NCBI GenBank assembly: GCA_020137815.1
Contig: CM035356.1
Location: forward strand, 759,001 to 823,000
Source of the DNA: Hormiphora californensis
Taxonomy: Eukaryota; Ctenophora; Tentaculata; Cydippida; Pleurobrachiidae
Length of the DNA stretch: 64,000 nt
Direction: 5' to 3'
Shown here: positions 42,401 to 54,472 of the stretch, piece after piece
Layout of the letters: every line of letters starts with the position of its first letter
Numbering within the stretch: position 1 is the stretch's first letter
Made by a program: the position numbers and the translations under genes
The notes under the pieces: model-generated
Seen by the model: only the letters and a program-made list of their open reading frames with translations
What the model was told of the DNA's origin: nothing
Database searches by the model: none

Positions 42401-44961
42401 ATTCACTGTACTGGATACCTTGTTACCCTCACACCTGGTGCACTTCCAGCAGTTTGCCAGGCCCTCTGACAGAGACAAGTCCCGGTAATATCCCGCCATG
42501 CATTCCACACTACAATGCATTCGGCCGGGAAGAGATGAAACCAGCCTGAAATATATTTTGGATTAGTACTTGGAGTTTGGATTAGTTGGAAAGATATAAT
42601 TGTAATTAGCAGTATTAATTAGTAATTGTTCATTTGATATCATTAGAGATATTTGGCTGATTCTTACATTGTAAGGTTCTGTTCCAATTCATCTCCATCA
42701 TCCCCCTCTGACCAAAGCATGCGTTCCTCGTTGTTATAAAGTACACTAAACTCCACTTTGGGCTGGAAATGGCCCTGGTCATGAAAGTGGTACCCATCCT
42801 TTATGGGCTTGGAAACTTCGCTGAATTCCCTTATTAGTTCCTCAGATAAAGTCTTATCCATGGGTTGAAAGGTGCTTTGAGGCCTGGAGAGGTGTTCAGA
42901 TAGAAGGGTTGAATTGACACGGGATAGGCCCTCCACAAAGGGTTTCACTGAGTAGTAGATACGGTGGTTGAACGTTGAGAAGGTCAACCCGGTGCTGCTA
43001 ATCGGAGTTGGAAGAAAGAGCTCCCTCAAACATGTTAAATTAGTTCCTCCTTCACATCCAGTGGAGTTAATCGCCTTCTCAAACAAGGGTACAAGAGGTG
43101 TCCTTGTATCTGCCTCCACCAGAGGGTTTTCTCTCAGATACTTTTCCAGTATTGGCACTGTTTTGCGGGTCTGGCAGAGTCTCAGGTAGTGGATGCCAGC
43201 TGTTTTCCAGGCATCCTGGTAGGGCAAAACACACCCACTGCTGGTGTGGATCAGTAGAACTGATGCTTTACCCCTCAACTCGTCACTCCCTGAAACAAAC
43301 AGCATGTTCACAAACAGCTCTTATTTAGAAGCGGAGATATTAATTTTAATGTCAGTTATAATAGTGCGGCACAAACGGGAGATATGCGTAAATTGCTTAG
43401 CTAATACTGTAGTAGTCATTACCATTGATCTTGTCCGCTATGAAATTAATAAATTCCTCGGTAACCTTCTTTTTCACGATCATAATCATCACCATGGTTC
43501 GGTTTTGTTGGACACACTGTGATAGTTTTGAGATAATTAAATCACGGGACTTGAACGTCACTATTTTCTCCACATCTATCGAGTTTGTTCGAAGTGATTT
43601 GACCAGGATTGGCATCATGTTGGTACTATCTAGGTTATCAATGTCGTATAGGACTGAGACGGAGTTAGCTCCAACTAACTCGGGAATGCTGAAAATGAGA
43701 ATAATCGAATGTTTATACCTTTATAAATTTTGTTAACTGCAATTGGTCTAAAGTAAAAACACTTTTCAAAATTACTATGCAACCCGTGTTTTTAAAGAGT
43801 AACTTTTTTTGAAGTTTCCTTATTCATGTAACAAATTTAAAATTTAATATTATTGTGGTTATACAAATAATGTATTGCTTGACTATTCTTGAGTCTCATG
43901 ATCGATAATAGTTCATGTGTTGATTGGACAAGTTTCTTCCAATAATATCCAGCGAGTCTAACTTGTCCAATCAACACATGAACTATTATTATTGTGGTAA
44001 TTACCTAGGAAGAACTTTGTTTAGTTGGGTTGTTTGGGATGGTTTGAGTGTCACTATGGACTGGTAACCGTAGATGTCCAACAATGAATCTGCAACTCCG
44101 TCACCATTCAGCACAAAGGAAGGGGTCCTGATGAAGTTGAATTTTGTTAATTTAGGACTCCTTGACATGATTTACAATTATCGGCGAACTAATATATTAC
44201 GAGGCTGGCCACCATTCTGCCCACTGATAGAGTTGGGTACACCCTCACACTAATCCCACGAACAACTATAGTATTACTCCTCATTATACCTCATGGATGA
44301 TATGTAGGAAGCGAGTTCGGTGACAGAATTTGACTTTGACAGCCCAAATATTCCAATTATGTTGGGGTATTTCCAGAGAAGGTACTGAAAAGTTGTAATA
44401 AAGTCACCGATTTGAGCGTCATCGGTTCGAATCATGATATACCCTATCGTTCCGTTACCTGTAAATGCGATAGATACATTAACGGTTTTCTATAATAATC
44501 GAGTGATTCAGTGATAATGATCGAATTTTGTACGATTATGACCAAGGAGTTTCTAAATTTAAAACAAGAACTGCCAGTATGTAGGTCCATCCAATTGTCA
44601 TGTTAGCAAATAATGTACATATTATTTGTTATGTTCTAACCCTCCCTTTACATTTGTAAAGGTAGGGTTCGGGGCGCCCGAAACACAGTCTAGCCAGGCA
44701 ACATATTATATATATGTTAGCCAATTGTCATGTTAGAGAGAGAGAGAGAGAGATGTTAGTCTTACCGGGAAGATCTGGCTGAACCTCCTCTGCAGCAAAT
44801 TTGAAAGTGGCCGCGTTCTGAAGGGGGAGTGCAAGTTTCATTGTCCCAGTAAAGAGGAGCATCACTGATCCTTCCTTGATGTAGATATCATTGTCTGAGA
44901 TCCGTGTTGATACTCCGTGCAGTAACAATAGGAAAACTAGTATCACATACTGCTGCGCCAT
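39450..44961 (-). CDS. Class C G-protein-coupled receptor (mGluR/GABA-B type architecture)
   Basis: Exons in gene order: 44766-44961 (signal peptide MAQQYVILVFLLLLHGVS), 44290-44458, 44005-44127, 43423-43688, 42668-43289 (venus-flytrap ligand domain), 42365-42545 (cysteine-rich domain CSVECMAGYYR...CWKCTRC...CMECPEGKY), 42053-42176 (TM1), 41155-41299 (TM2, KVVRASGRDLAIYMF), 40861-about 40985 (TM3), 40557-40652 (TM4), 39777-40044 (TM5-6, GFLSRKLPDNFKESMYI), 39450-39626 (TM7 and short basic/serine tail). The KLPDNF segment and the cysteine-rich linker are class C hallmarks. The exon 8 to 9 junction is out of phase by one base in my model. The ligand is unknown; the ligand domain is too diverged to assign by eye. 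Confidence 0.85.
40201..40626. repeat. Six 71-bp tandem units derived from the end of the TM4 exon
   Basis: Units start at 40201, 40272, 40343, 40414, 40485 and 40556. On the gene strand each carries a pyrimidine-rich tract, TAG, the last 37 bases of the TM4 exon (LACLAGSFLFPQF or LGCLAGSFLFPQF) and a GT donor. The unit at 40556 is the real exon end; the other five lie in the following intron. The unit length is not a multiple of three. Confidence 0.9.
40713..40825. mobile_element. 113-bp MITE, 17-bp inverted ends, CTAA duplication
   Basis: Ends ACCAGGAACCGACCGAA and its exact reverse complement, flanked by CTAA at 40709-40712 and 40826-40829. It lies in the GPCR intron between the TM3 and TM4 exons. 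Confidence 0.85.
41380..42042. mobile_element. 663-bp element, copy 2, next to a GPCR splice donor
   Basis: Inverted copy of 38152-38814, same length. It ends about 10 bases from the 5' splice site of the TM1 exon (intron begins at 42052 on the minus strand), leaving GTAAATATAT intact. Confidence 0.85.
42239..42295. repeat. Inverted repeat, 23-bp arms
   Basis: GGGCAGAACCCTATACTTTT and its near reverse complement around a short loop, in a GPCR intron. It looks like a very small foldback element. Confidence 0.8.
43907..43987. repeat. Inverted repeat, 26-bp perfect arms
   Basis: AATAGTTCATGTGTTGATTG plus GACAAG at 43907-43932, with its exact reverse complement at 43962-43987, in a GPCR intron close to exon 3. 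Confidence 0.9.
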
Positions 44962-45860
44962 GATACCTGATCACTATAAATGACGGGTAGGGTCGTTATT
45001 AGTGTACTAGTACTGCTATATTACTATTACAGTAGAATGTATTATAATAACTTGTAAATCTTATATAACTTGTTGTAGCTAAAATGCATTGTCTTACAAA
45101 TTCGTAAGCTAAAAGAGAAAGAATAAGAATGTGAGAAACAAAATTCTGTCTGCTGTCAGGACTACTCAGCCAGAACAAGAGCAACAATCTCGAGAATACC
45201 TTACTCTCGTTTTTTAAGAAACGCTTTAGTAAGAAACTTTTTTATAAGAAACTTTTCAAATGTAAATCACACAATTCAGAGACACCACAACAAAATAGAA
45301 CACCCCTAACTTGTTTAGTTTCTTGATAAAGGAGAAATTCTTTTTGTTTTTGGATTGCTCACACCTGTAGTTTCCTAGAAAAAAAGTTTCTTATTTAAAA
45401 GTTTCTTGAAATATGCGAGCTTAATTAACGAGAGTAAGGTATTCGTTAAACAAAAGGCTGTCAGAGCATTGGCCTGATAGACGTACTGTGTTTTCTTAGA
45501 AAACGCACTGCACACGTTCCGTGAATCAACGGCCAAATAAAACGAAAGTACTAATTGACAATCTAGCAGCAGCTAATTAGTTCTTCCATAGATTACCGCT
45601 CCCATCGTGCCAAATAACTGGCTGGTTAGGCACATGTAGCTCAGTCAAAATTGAGAAAATTGAGAAGGCCATGTCCGGGTAATTTTCGAGCTGAATTGGA
45701 CCATGAGTAATTGTAAGATGAGGAAGAATCAGCCATGGCGGAGAAAGTGATTTAAACACGGAAAACATTGCAGTTGGACCACGATTTACTGGGATGCTCA
45801 GGGGGGGAAGGGTTTTGCCCGGTAAATCTGGGTTCCGGGGGGGAGTTGGCTCCATTGCAA
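44962..45860. other. Upstream region of the GPCR gene
   Basis: Contains the small element at 45194-45444 and an unassigned 92-codon minus-strand frame (45577-45855) with no domain I recognise. No other gene is seen. Confidence 0.5.
45194..45444. mobile_element. 251-bp MITE-like element, 18-bp inverted ends
   Basis: Ends GAATACCTTACTCTCGTT and its reverse complement; the interior is rich in AAGAAACTTTT-like inverted motifs. No clear target duplication. Confidence 0.7.
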
Positions 45861-46440
45861 GGTGGGCGGACTCTAGTACTAACGGACTCTTTATCTAAAT
45901 CCAAGGCGGACTCTATATCTAAAAACGGACTCTTTATCTACAGTTAGATTTTGAAAAAGGTTTAGATAAAGAGTCCTCCCTGTGTAGAGTTTTTAGATAA
46001 AGAGTCCGCCCTGTGTAGAATTTTTAGATATAGAGTCCTCTAGTACATTTTGGCGCCAAATCCTCCAACCCGGACTCTATGTCTAAAATCCTAACCCAAC
46101 CCAAAACCTAACCCTAACACTAACCCTAACCCTAACCTCGAACCCAAATAACGGCCCTAACACTTCTAAATTAGTATAGGGGTAGAGCAAACTCTCGTTT
46201 CCGGCCTAACGGCCGAAATCTCGAGTTCGCGGCGAAAGGCGGACTCTATATCTAATTTAGATTTATGTAGATATAGAGTCCACTTTTTTTAGACTTTTTA
46301 GATATAGAGTCCGCCCTTTGTAGACTTTTTAGACATAGAGTCCTCCTAGAGTTTAGACTTATTTGGACTCTTTATCTAAATCTAAATTTAGATATAGAGT
46401 CCTCTGTAGACTTAGAGTGTAGCACTAGAGTCCGCACACC
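45861..46440. mobile_element. Mutator-like non-autonomous element, copy 2 (empty of the nested element)
   Basis: Inverted relative to copy 1, 580 bp, flanked by the 9-bp duplication CCATTGCAA (45852-45860 and 46441-46449). It carries the same GACTCTxTATCTAAA motifs and the CCCTAACCCTAACC stretch. Comparison with copy 1 defines the nested element precisely. Confidence 0.88.
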
Positions 46441-47756
46441 CCATTGCAACGGGCAACCTATTCTCGCTCCGAGATCGATCTCAGTCGCGCGCGACGTCGA
46501 TCTCACTCAGGTATCAATGTGGCCAAGGGGGGGGGGGAGGAGGTTGTCAATCAATCATGCTCACATGTGATTTTTCATGTATTTTATTTGTGTGTTATGA
46601 GTTCTGTACCGTTCACCAAATTGGTTAATTAACGGCGTTGGGTATTCGTAGGTATGTGCGTGTTACACCAAGTAGAGAGATAGAGAGAAAACAAGAATGA
46701 CAGAGAGTGAGAGAAAGAGAGAGAGAGAGAAAGAAAGAGAGGGAGAGAAAGAACTTAGCTTCGTTTCTTTCTTTTGGTTGTATTTTCAGGAAAAGCCCAT
46801 TTGGGGTGCGAGAGAGAGAGAGAGAGAGGGGGGAAGAGAAAAGATAGAAAGAAGGAAAAATAGGGAGACCTGGTTTTCTAACTAGTTGGTTGCATTAAGT
46901 TGTTACTATAGGCTTCGTGCGTTGTACCCTTTCTCAAATTGTATACCCTGAATATAGTTCAATAGGCCTGCACATGAGCACAAGGTATGATATATACTGT
47001 ACATGGTGTACATGTGACCAGCCATTGTATGATCCAGTGGAATAATATATTTGACCTATTCACTAGCTTATCAATCGTTACTGTCTATTAATTTCAGATA
47101 AAAAGGACCCATTGAAGCGTACCAGGGCCAGGAACTGCAAGCGAACTAGGGCTGCAGCCTCCCCTGACATGTCTGACAGATACAATCAGCCCGAGTACAG
47201 AGCAGCCCTTCGCTCAGGAGTGTGAGTAGTATTGTTTGTGGTGCTGGAAAGCGCTTTAATTATACCAAGCGTATTCAACTGAGCGCACTGTTGCATCCTC
47301 AGATTAGGTTTTGAGAATCAAAACGAGGTCTGGCAACGCTAAAAAGCAAAGTTTGAATCGCTTCACACGGTTTTAAAAACAATTCAAAAAACAGGCAGGG
47401 TATTGCCCATCATGGGGCCACAAGTAGAAACGTGAACCGCATTTTTTATAACATCAAATGATAATACTATTACTATTTGCTCGATTTCATTCAAAGTTCT
47501 GACTGCAGCAGCTATTGCTGCTGAAACACTTAACAAATGTGTGCACATCGGACTGCATCTCTTGCACTAACTCTTTATTAATTTCTACAAAGCAAAACAC
47601 GAACGGATCTGTCAGCGCAGCGATAATATTTTTCTCTAATTCTCTTCTTCCAGCGAGAAGATACAATTTAATTACACCTCAAGTACCGGGTCGTATAGAA
47701 ACAATTATACAGTATAGTACATATACTGCATTCCTGAGTTCTGGGTAGAAATCTTA
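46441..47756. other. Region with no firm gene; one weak exon candidate
   Basis: GA-rich microsatellites at 46675-46750 and 46809-46870. At about 47100-47222 a plus-strand stretch after an AG and before GTGAGT encodes DPLKRTRARNCKRTRAAAS and continues open; it could be an upstream exon of the formin gene, but I could not join it. Nothing else is seen. Confidence 0.4.
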
Positions 47757-48520
47757 ACGGGTGACAACTAAAAATCTGGACAATTTTCTGTGAGCTCTAG
47801 CGCCGGCCCCGCTTGAGATACATCTTCAGGCCAGTGATAGAACGATTTTTCAGACAATTTTGAATCAGAATAACACAACGGGAAAAACTAAAAAGTTCAT
47901 TTTCATTGCGTTATCGCATCATTTCCTCTTGACCCACCAAAGCATGTGTACGGAGATTTGAGATTTCTGTGTGATCAGAAACGACCTTCCCGATGAGATA
48001 AAATTCTCAAATTTGAAATAATGGTTGTTCATGCCATAACCAACATAACTGCCAAGTTTCAACATTTTAGCTTATCGGGAAGTTGGTTTTCCACGTCATA
48101 AATGTTTCGAGAGATCGTCAAAATGGCGATTTCTCAAATTACCTGTAAACTACGCTTTGAAGGGTTTGTTACAGATGATTCTGTGATTAGAATTGAGATT
48201 ATCGGAGTGTGAAACAAAGTTAATTTTGATCAAAATCGTCTGAAAAATCATTCTATCGCTGCCCCGAAGCTGTATCTCAAAAAGAACAGGCGCTAGAGGT
48301 GCTAGAAAAGTGTGTAAATTTCAAGTACTACATGCTTTGGTGGGTCAAGAGGAATTGATGCGATATCGCAATGAAAATGAACTTTTTAGTTTTTCCCGTT
48401 GTGTTATTCTGATTCAAAATTGTCTGATAAATCGTTCTATCACTGGCCTGACGCTGTATCTCAAGCGGGGCCGGCGCTAGAGCTCACAGAAAATTGTCCA
48501 GATTTTTAGTTGTCACCCGT
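47757..48520. mobile_element. 764-bp element with ~190-bp inverted ends, TA duplication
   Basis: Ends ACGGGTGACAACTAAAAATC and its reverse complement, flanked by TA at 47755-47756 and 48521-48522. Arms match over about 190 bp with scattered differences. No transposase frame, so a Tc1/mariner-type MITE is likely. Confidence 0.85.
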
Positions 48521-48522
48521 TA

Positions 48523-49826
48523 TTGTTCGAAGAGTGCCATATCTAGGATTTAGTCATGAAAAACTAAACACAGGAAATACTATGTTCATTGTTGGTATCA
48601 TATCCTCAGCTGAGGATCAGTATAGTCAGGAATTTTAGAATTCATAAAATATGACTCGACCAATCGTCTGAACAAACTGATGACAGCTCTCACAAGACAT
48701 ATATGTTGCAGTTATTTTCACAAAGTTAAGCTCCACTACCAGAAGCGAAGCTGTGCGAAACTGCGAAAATAACTCTTCAGTGTCTCACTTTGTGTAGCAA
48801 CAGATTGTCAGTTGTGGGAGAGCGCAAACCGGGAATAGCCGATATAGCTCTTCAATTTCTGGATGTGGGATAGAGAGAGAAAACAGGGAATAGCTGTTAG
48901 CTCTGAATGTGGGATAGAGGGAGAGCATGAGTCCTGAAGAATGAATGTAAACATGGTTTCACACGATGTGCTGCCATCCTACACAGACTGTTTTTTGAGC
49001 AATGAATCGTTTTTATAGCTCTTTGGGCTCGCGTAAGCTCATTATATAACCGGGAACAGACTTGGAAAAAAGACTTAGCAAAATGGTATCGTTTTATGGC
49101 GGCGATGGCAGATCACTTCACCCTACTGAAGTCTCACATCACCACATTGGAAAAAGAAGAAGAATGTTTTATCATTTTATTATTTTTATACTTGGCTAGC
49201 ATATCCGGTTCCGGTATCTAAAACTCCTACATATATAATAACAGAAGATAATTATAGTATTGGTATACTACAATGTATTCTAAGAGTCGGGAAATGCTTT
49301 CACACATACATGACAGATAGAAATCCTTCAAGATATATTCGCGTATTATCATTCACAATAAAGCAAATGAACATATAATGGTACTGCTGCAAGTAGCTAT
49401 TGTTCTCACGTCTCCAGGAGTTGTGTGTCAGCAGAGTCAACCTGATCTGAACGCACAAAATAACCGTGAAGCTCACAAGCCTAAAAGAACATATGTTTGT
49501 GATCTGTAATGATTCTTTAGACTATCCAAGCTCTAGTCTGTTCAAGTGCAGTATGCATATTAAACCGGCAATTTTATTCCTCAAAGACCATCTTATTTGT
49601 GAAAATAAACAAGAATCCACAGCTCCGAGCTGATTACAAAATCATAGTGTGTCATAACATCCCACTTCATGCGTGTTTAGGTCCCCTGATTTTGTACAGA
49701 CACACAGCCAGCAGGTACATGTAGACCTAGAGACAGACACATCCTGTTATGTGTGGAGACTATAATAGCAGACAGCAGCTTGTTGTTCTTGTGTGTTCCT
49801 ATGTGTAGTATCACTGTTCACAGCAC
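48523..49826. other. Region with no gene recognised upstream of the formin gene
   Basis: No supported exon on either strand. The promoter of the formin gene probably lies at its right end. Confidence 0.5.
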
Positions 49827-49840
49827 GTTGCTATGGCAAC
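49827..49840. promoter_or_regulatory. X-box-like site 36 bp before the formin start codon
   Basis: GTTGCTATGGCAAC differs at one base from a perfect palindrome and fits the degenerate RFX X-box. X-boxes usually lie within a few hundred bases of ciliary gene starts. The role is inferred. Confidence 0.45.
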
Positions 49841-49876
49841 ATATGGTGATCTGGTTGTAACCAGGGTTACTATAAC

Positions 49877-51040
49877 ATGGAGGAGAGAAGGAAGGCCTCG
49901 ACTCTCCCCCCTCGGCCTCCTCCGGGCAAGAAGCCGCTACGGAGGCAGGCATCAGAACCTCCTCCCCTTAGGAGGCGTAGGAGCCTCTCCGCTATTGACT
50001 TCAAGCCCACTACCAACACTGCTACACCAAAGAATGATCCAGCTATACCGAGTAGCGGACAGGCAGACACAGCCTCGCCAAAACAGAGCCGTATAAGACG
50101 GTTCAGTAGTTGTGCCGTGCCATACTACTCTGACCAACTTGTGAAACTGGCTGTCTCTCTAAAGACAACCGGGAAGAGTCAACAGGACGGCTCAATCAAG
50201 GAAAAGTTGACTTCAAAGGCGGGCATCGTTTCCAATTTGTACGTAAATTTTCTTCTAGTGATTTGATAATTTATAGGCTACTTCGAATTAGAGAGTGAGA
50301 AAGAAAGAAAGAGATGTGGTTCAGTGGGATCAAAGCTCGGCCCCTATTTTACAAAGAGAGTACGCTACATTAAAAAGGAACTTAATCAAATATGGCCTCA
50401 TTGAGTGTTTACACGAAATTATTTCAGCCGCATCGAGTATCATGAATTCAATTTGAGTTTTAAACCCTGGGATACCCTTTCATAAAAGGCATAATAGATT
50501 GGCAGCGAAGGGGATAGCGCGACGTGCCCAACATAATAGTGGTCAGGGTGGGGGTCTATGATAATATCGAGATCTAAAAAATCCTGTTATTTCAGTGTGG
50601 CTGACCGTTGGCAAGTTCTCAACTACCTCAACAATGACCGGTAAGGAAATCTGGATCAATGAAGCACAATTGTGTAAAATATTAACCAAAATATTCATTG
50701 ATGTCTCCATATATGGAGACATCAATGAATATTTTGGTCGACAAAATCTCTTGTTCGACAAATAATTGACATATATGTCAATTATTTGTCGAACAAGGCA
50801 ATCAATTATAACTTATTTAACCCATAGAAACTTGGTATTTGTTGTTGATAAGAGATAAAATCGTTCAATAAAGCTGATTATTGTTTATAAATCCATTGAT
50901 TGGAAGTTTTCCGGAAGAGAAAAGGGTGGTGGCTTCTCCAACTCTCTACTTCTAACTAGGTGCTGACAGGACCCCCAGTATAGAATTGAGAATTAGGCCG
51001 TGAGAGATAGAGAGATAGGGAGGGAGATAGATAGAGAGAG

Positions 51041-51082
<42 letters not shown>

Positions 51083-51284
51083 TGTGTGAGAGAGAGGTAT
51101 AGAACTATGATTTCTCACCGCCCATAAGCTGCTCAACCCTTTTGCTTTTCGCGGTATATCTCCCTCGCAGTACACTGGAGACGGAATGTGAAAGGCTGTC
51201 ATCACGGCCTTGTGTGTGCTACTGTTCCACGGACCTGATACCTCTCTATCTTTCTATCGCTCTATCTCTCTATCACTCTATCTC

Positions 51285-51349
<65 letters not shown>

Positions 51350-54160
51350 ATTCTCCGTACAGCTGTTATTGTTTTTGTTTTGTGTCACTGAAAGATTTCT
51401 CTCCAGATCATGGTCACCTAAAGACCAGGAATTGTATGAAACAGCACGTAGTGACATTTTCTCCCCGGCTTTCTATCACTAACGACCAGCCTTTCTGCTG
51501 CACCACACCCCTTCCTGTCAACTCTACCAGATGTATTGCAGTAGAGGTTGTCAATCACAACCGGTTCTTCCATTCTACCTCGGATGATCTTGAGAGGAGG
51601 AGGGAAGTTTTCAGGAGGAAATATGAGCGGGCTACTCCCGAGATTGAGGTAGATGTCAGCCAGCTCAAGGGCGGTGGTGGAGGATCAGGGGGATCTGGGA
51701 GTACTCCGGGTAGTACCGGGTGGAGATGCACCAGGAGGGTGTCCCATAGCAGGACCATATCAAACACTGGACAAATCAGGGAGAATGTGCATAGGGAGGA
51801 GACCGTCGAGGAGCTTTCAGATGATGATGATGATGATGATACTGTTTTTGGGAGTGATTGTGATGATCCAGATGGGGATCCGTTAGGGTTCTATAACAAC
51901 AGGAGATTCAGTCGTCATGGTGACAGAAAACAGTCTGACTCCTTTAGAAAACAATCTAATGCAGAATATGACTCCTTCAGAAAACAATCTAATGCAGAAT
52001 CTGACTCCTTTAGACAACAATCTAATGCAGAATCTGACTCCTTCAGAAAACAATCTAATGCAGAATGTGACTCCTTCAGAAAACAATCTAATGCAGAATC
52101 TGACTCCTTCAGAAACTCCTCAATTCCAAAAACAAGCAGTGCCTTCAGTGAATCATCCTACGGATTTGAACCTCCTACAACTGTTGCTTTCTCTCAGACC
52201 CCAGTTATCTGGAGAACAGATCGATCCTGCCAGACGGAAGAAATGGAGATCAACGACCTCAACAAATTACCCCACATTGTGGTAACACCTCCTATAATAA
52301 CAGACCGCAGCAACATCCCTCCCCCTGGAAAATCTATCTTCGCACGGGACTGTGAGATTGACTGTCAAAAGGTTCGGAACAGGTTCAACCTGCTACGAGA
52401 CAGGTTTAATACGGGGAAAGTACAGAACAATGTTAGGGTGCCCTGGACTGATGATGAGAGTAGTGATGATGAGCAGAGAGCGGAGCAGAGGACTCGGAGA
52501 TCAGGGTACCCGGAGCAGAGATCAGGGTACCCGGAGCAGAGATCAGGGTCGGAGCAGAGATCAGGATCGGAGCAGAGATCAGGGTCGGAGCAAAGGTCGG
52601 GGTCGCAGCAGAGGTCGGGGTACCCAGAGAAAGGCGGTGTAGTGGAGACTGATCATTGCTTCTCCCCTCCTCCTTCAAATATCTCAAAATCTAAACTCTT
52701 GCTCAATAACTTCGAGGAAAAGCGTTCCAAGAATGCAAGCAGTATGGAAACGATAAACTCCTTGACGGATATTCTATCTGCCGAACTAGGGAAGTTACAG
52801 TCTAAAAAAGCTGTAGAAGTAGAAAAGACTCTGACTAAACATTTATCAAATAAAGATTTCATTAACCTGGCAAGGGAGAGAGTCAGTGGAACTCTCGACT
52901 TGGCTGACTTTATGAAGGAACTCTCACAAAAAGCGGACTCCAGTGAGATGTATGAAGTATTTGAGAACTTTGTCAACGAGCGTCCGTACAACGAGGGGAA
53001 GCAGATTTCAGTTAAAATATGCGAGAACCTCCTCAACAAAAAGGACTTGACCGACTTTGTCATGAGGAACTATAGCAGCATCTCAGAACAAAGCAAGAAC
53101 CATCTGGCTACTAGTCTCCTAGAGGACCTATCATATGACCATTTGAAGACTCTGTTGGAGCACCAGATACCCAAACTAAAAGAGAAGGATATCCCTGGTG
53201 TTCTGGGTGGAATCCCGGTATCGGCTGAGAAACGGGAACTTGAAAAGGCCATCGCTGTCCTGTCCGCCAAGCTTCCTCCGGAGGGCACGACCAAGCTGAT
53301 GCGAGGGTTAGCTAAGGGGTTGAGTGACGGGGATCTCACAAAGTGTGTCAAACAGCTCCTAGACTACCTCCCTCGTGCACAAACGGACTCCATAGCTCGG
53401 AAGTATGGGGCTGCCCCTAAAATGGTCGAAAAGTTCACCGAGACAAAAGTTGTTGAAGTGAAACGTTCTTCGTCAAAAGGGGTAGGAACAGAACAAAGTC
53501 GGGAGATAATAAAAACGAAAATGGAACGATCTAAATCGTACATGAACCTGAACACAAACAAGAAACTGGTAAACAGATCATGTCAGACTGATTCAGTAAA
53601 CAAGGTTTTGTTCTCCAATAAATCCGAGTTACAGAACGTGGCTGAGATGATGGATAAGGCAAAGAGGAGATTGATGGGAGTGAAGGGGGTCCGGGACAGG
53701 AAAACAGAGATTAGGAACCAGGCGGTGAGAATGCTGGAGGAGAGGAGGAGTGATGCGGTGAGAGAGTATATCTCATCCATGGGAGGTGGTGGTGATCAGT
53801 ATCATGGTAACCACAGTAACCATGGTAACCATGGTAACCATAGCAGTACGGTACCTGGTAGTGCAGCTACTAGTATCTGTAGTAGTGCATGCAGCAGCCG
53901 GGCATCTAGTCCTGTCCTTCAAGGATCCAGGTGGGATATATTGTTTATTAGACAATTTTAACCGGTTGTCTAAGTTTTCACAGTACACCGTTTCCGGTGG
54001 TTAAAGTGTACTGTGAAATTTTAGACCACTGCAAAAACACTAGTAATTATAAAGTAAATTACCGCTGCAGTGGTATGTGAAAAATTAAACACTTTCTAGT
54101 CACACGCACACAGTGTGAACATTACAAACATTACAAACTGAGTGAACGGGATAAAGATTA

Positions 54161-54236
<76 letters not shown>

Positions 54237-54237
54237 T

Positions 54238-54273
<36 letters not shown>

Positions 54274-54430
54274 TAGGAAAAGAGAGAATCGAAGGCAGAG
54301 AGGGAAAGCAGATGCAGGACGCTCATTGGTGTGGTGCCATCACGTGACGATCACGTGACCTATAGTTGCAGAGGGGAAGAAAAGATAAGGGTTAGGGCGT
54401 GTGCACTGTGCAGTAGTGACTACTGCACAC

Positions 54431-54472
<42 letters not shown>

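Noticed and set aside
45577-45855. 92-codon minus-strand frame starting MEPTPPRNPDLPGK
   Set aside because: No domain recognised, no splice context or repeat support; it ends at the target site of the Mutator-like element. Left unassigned.
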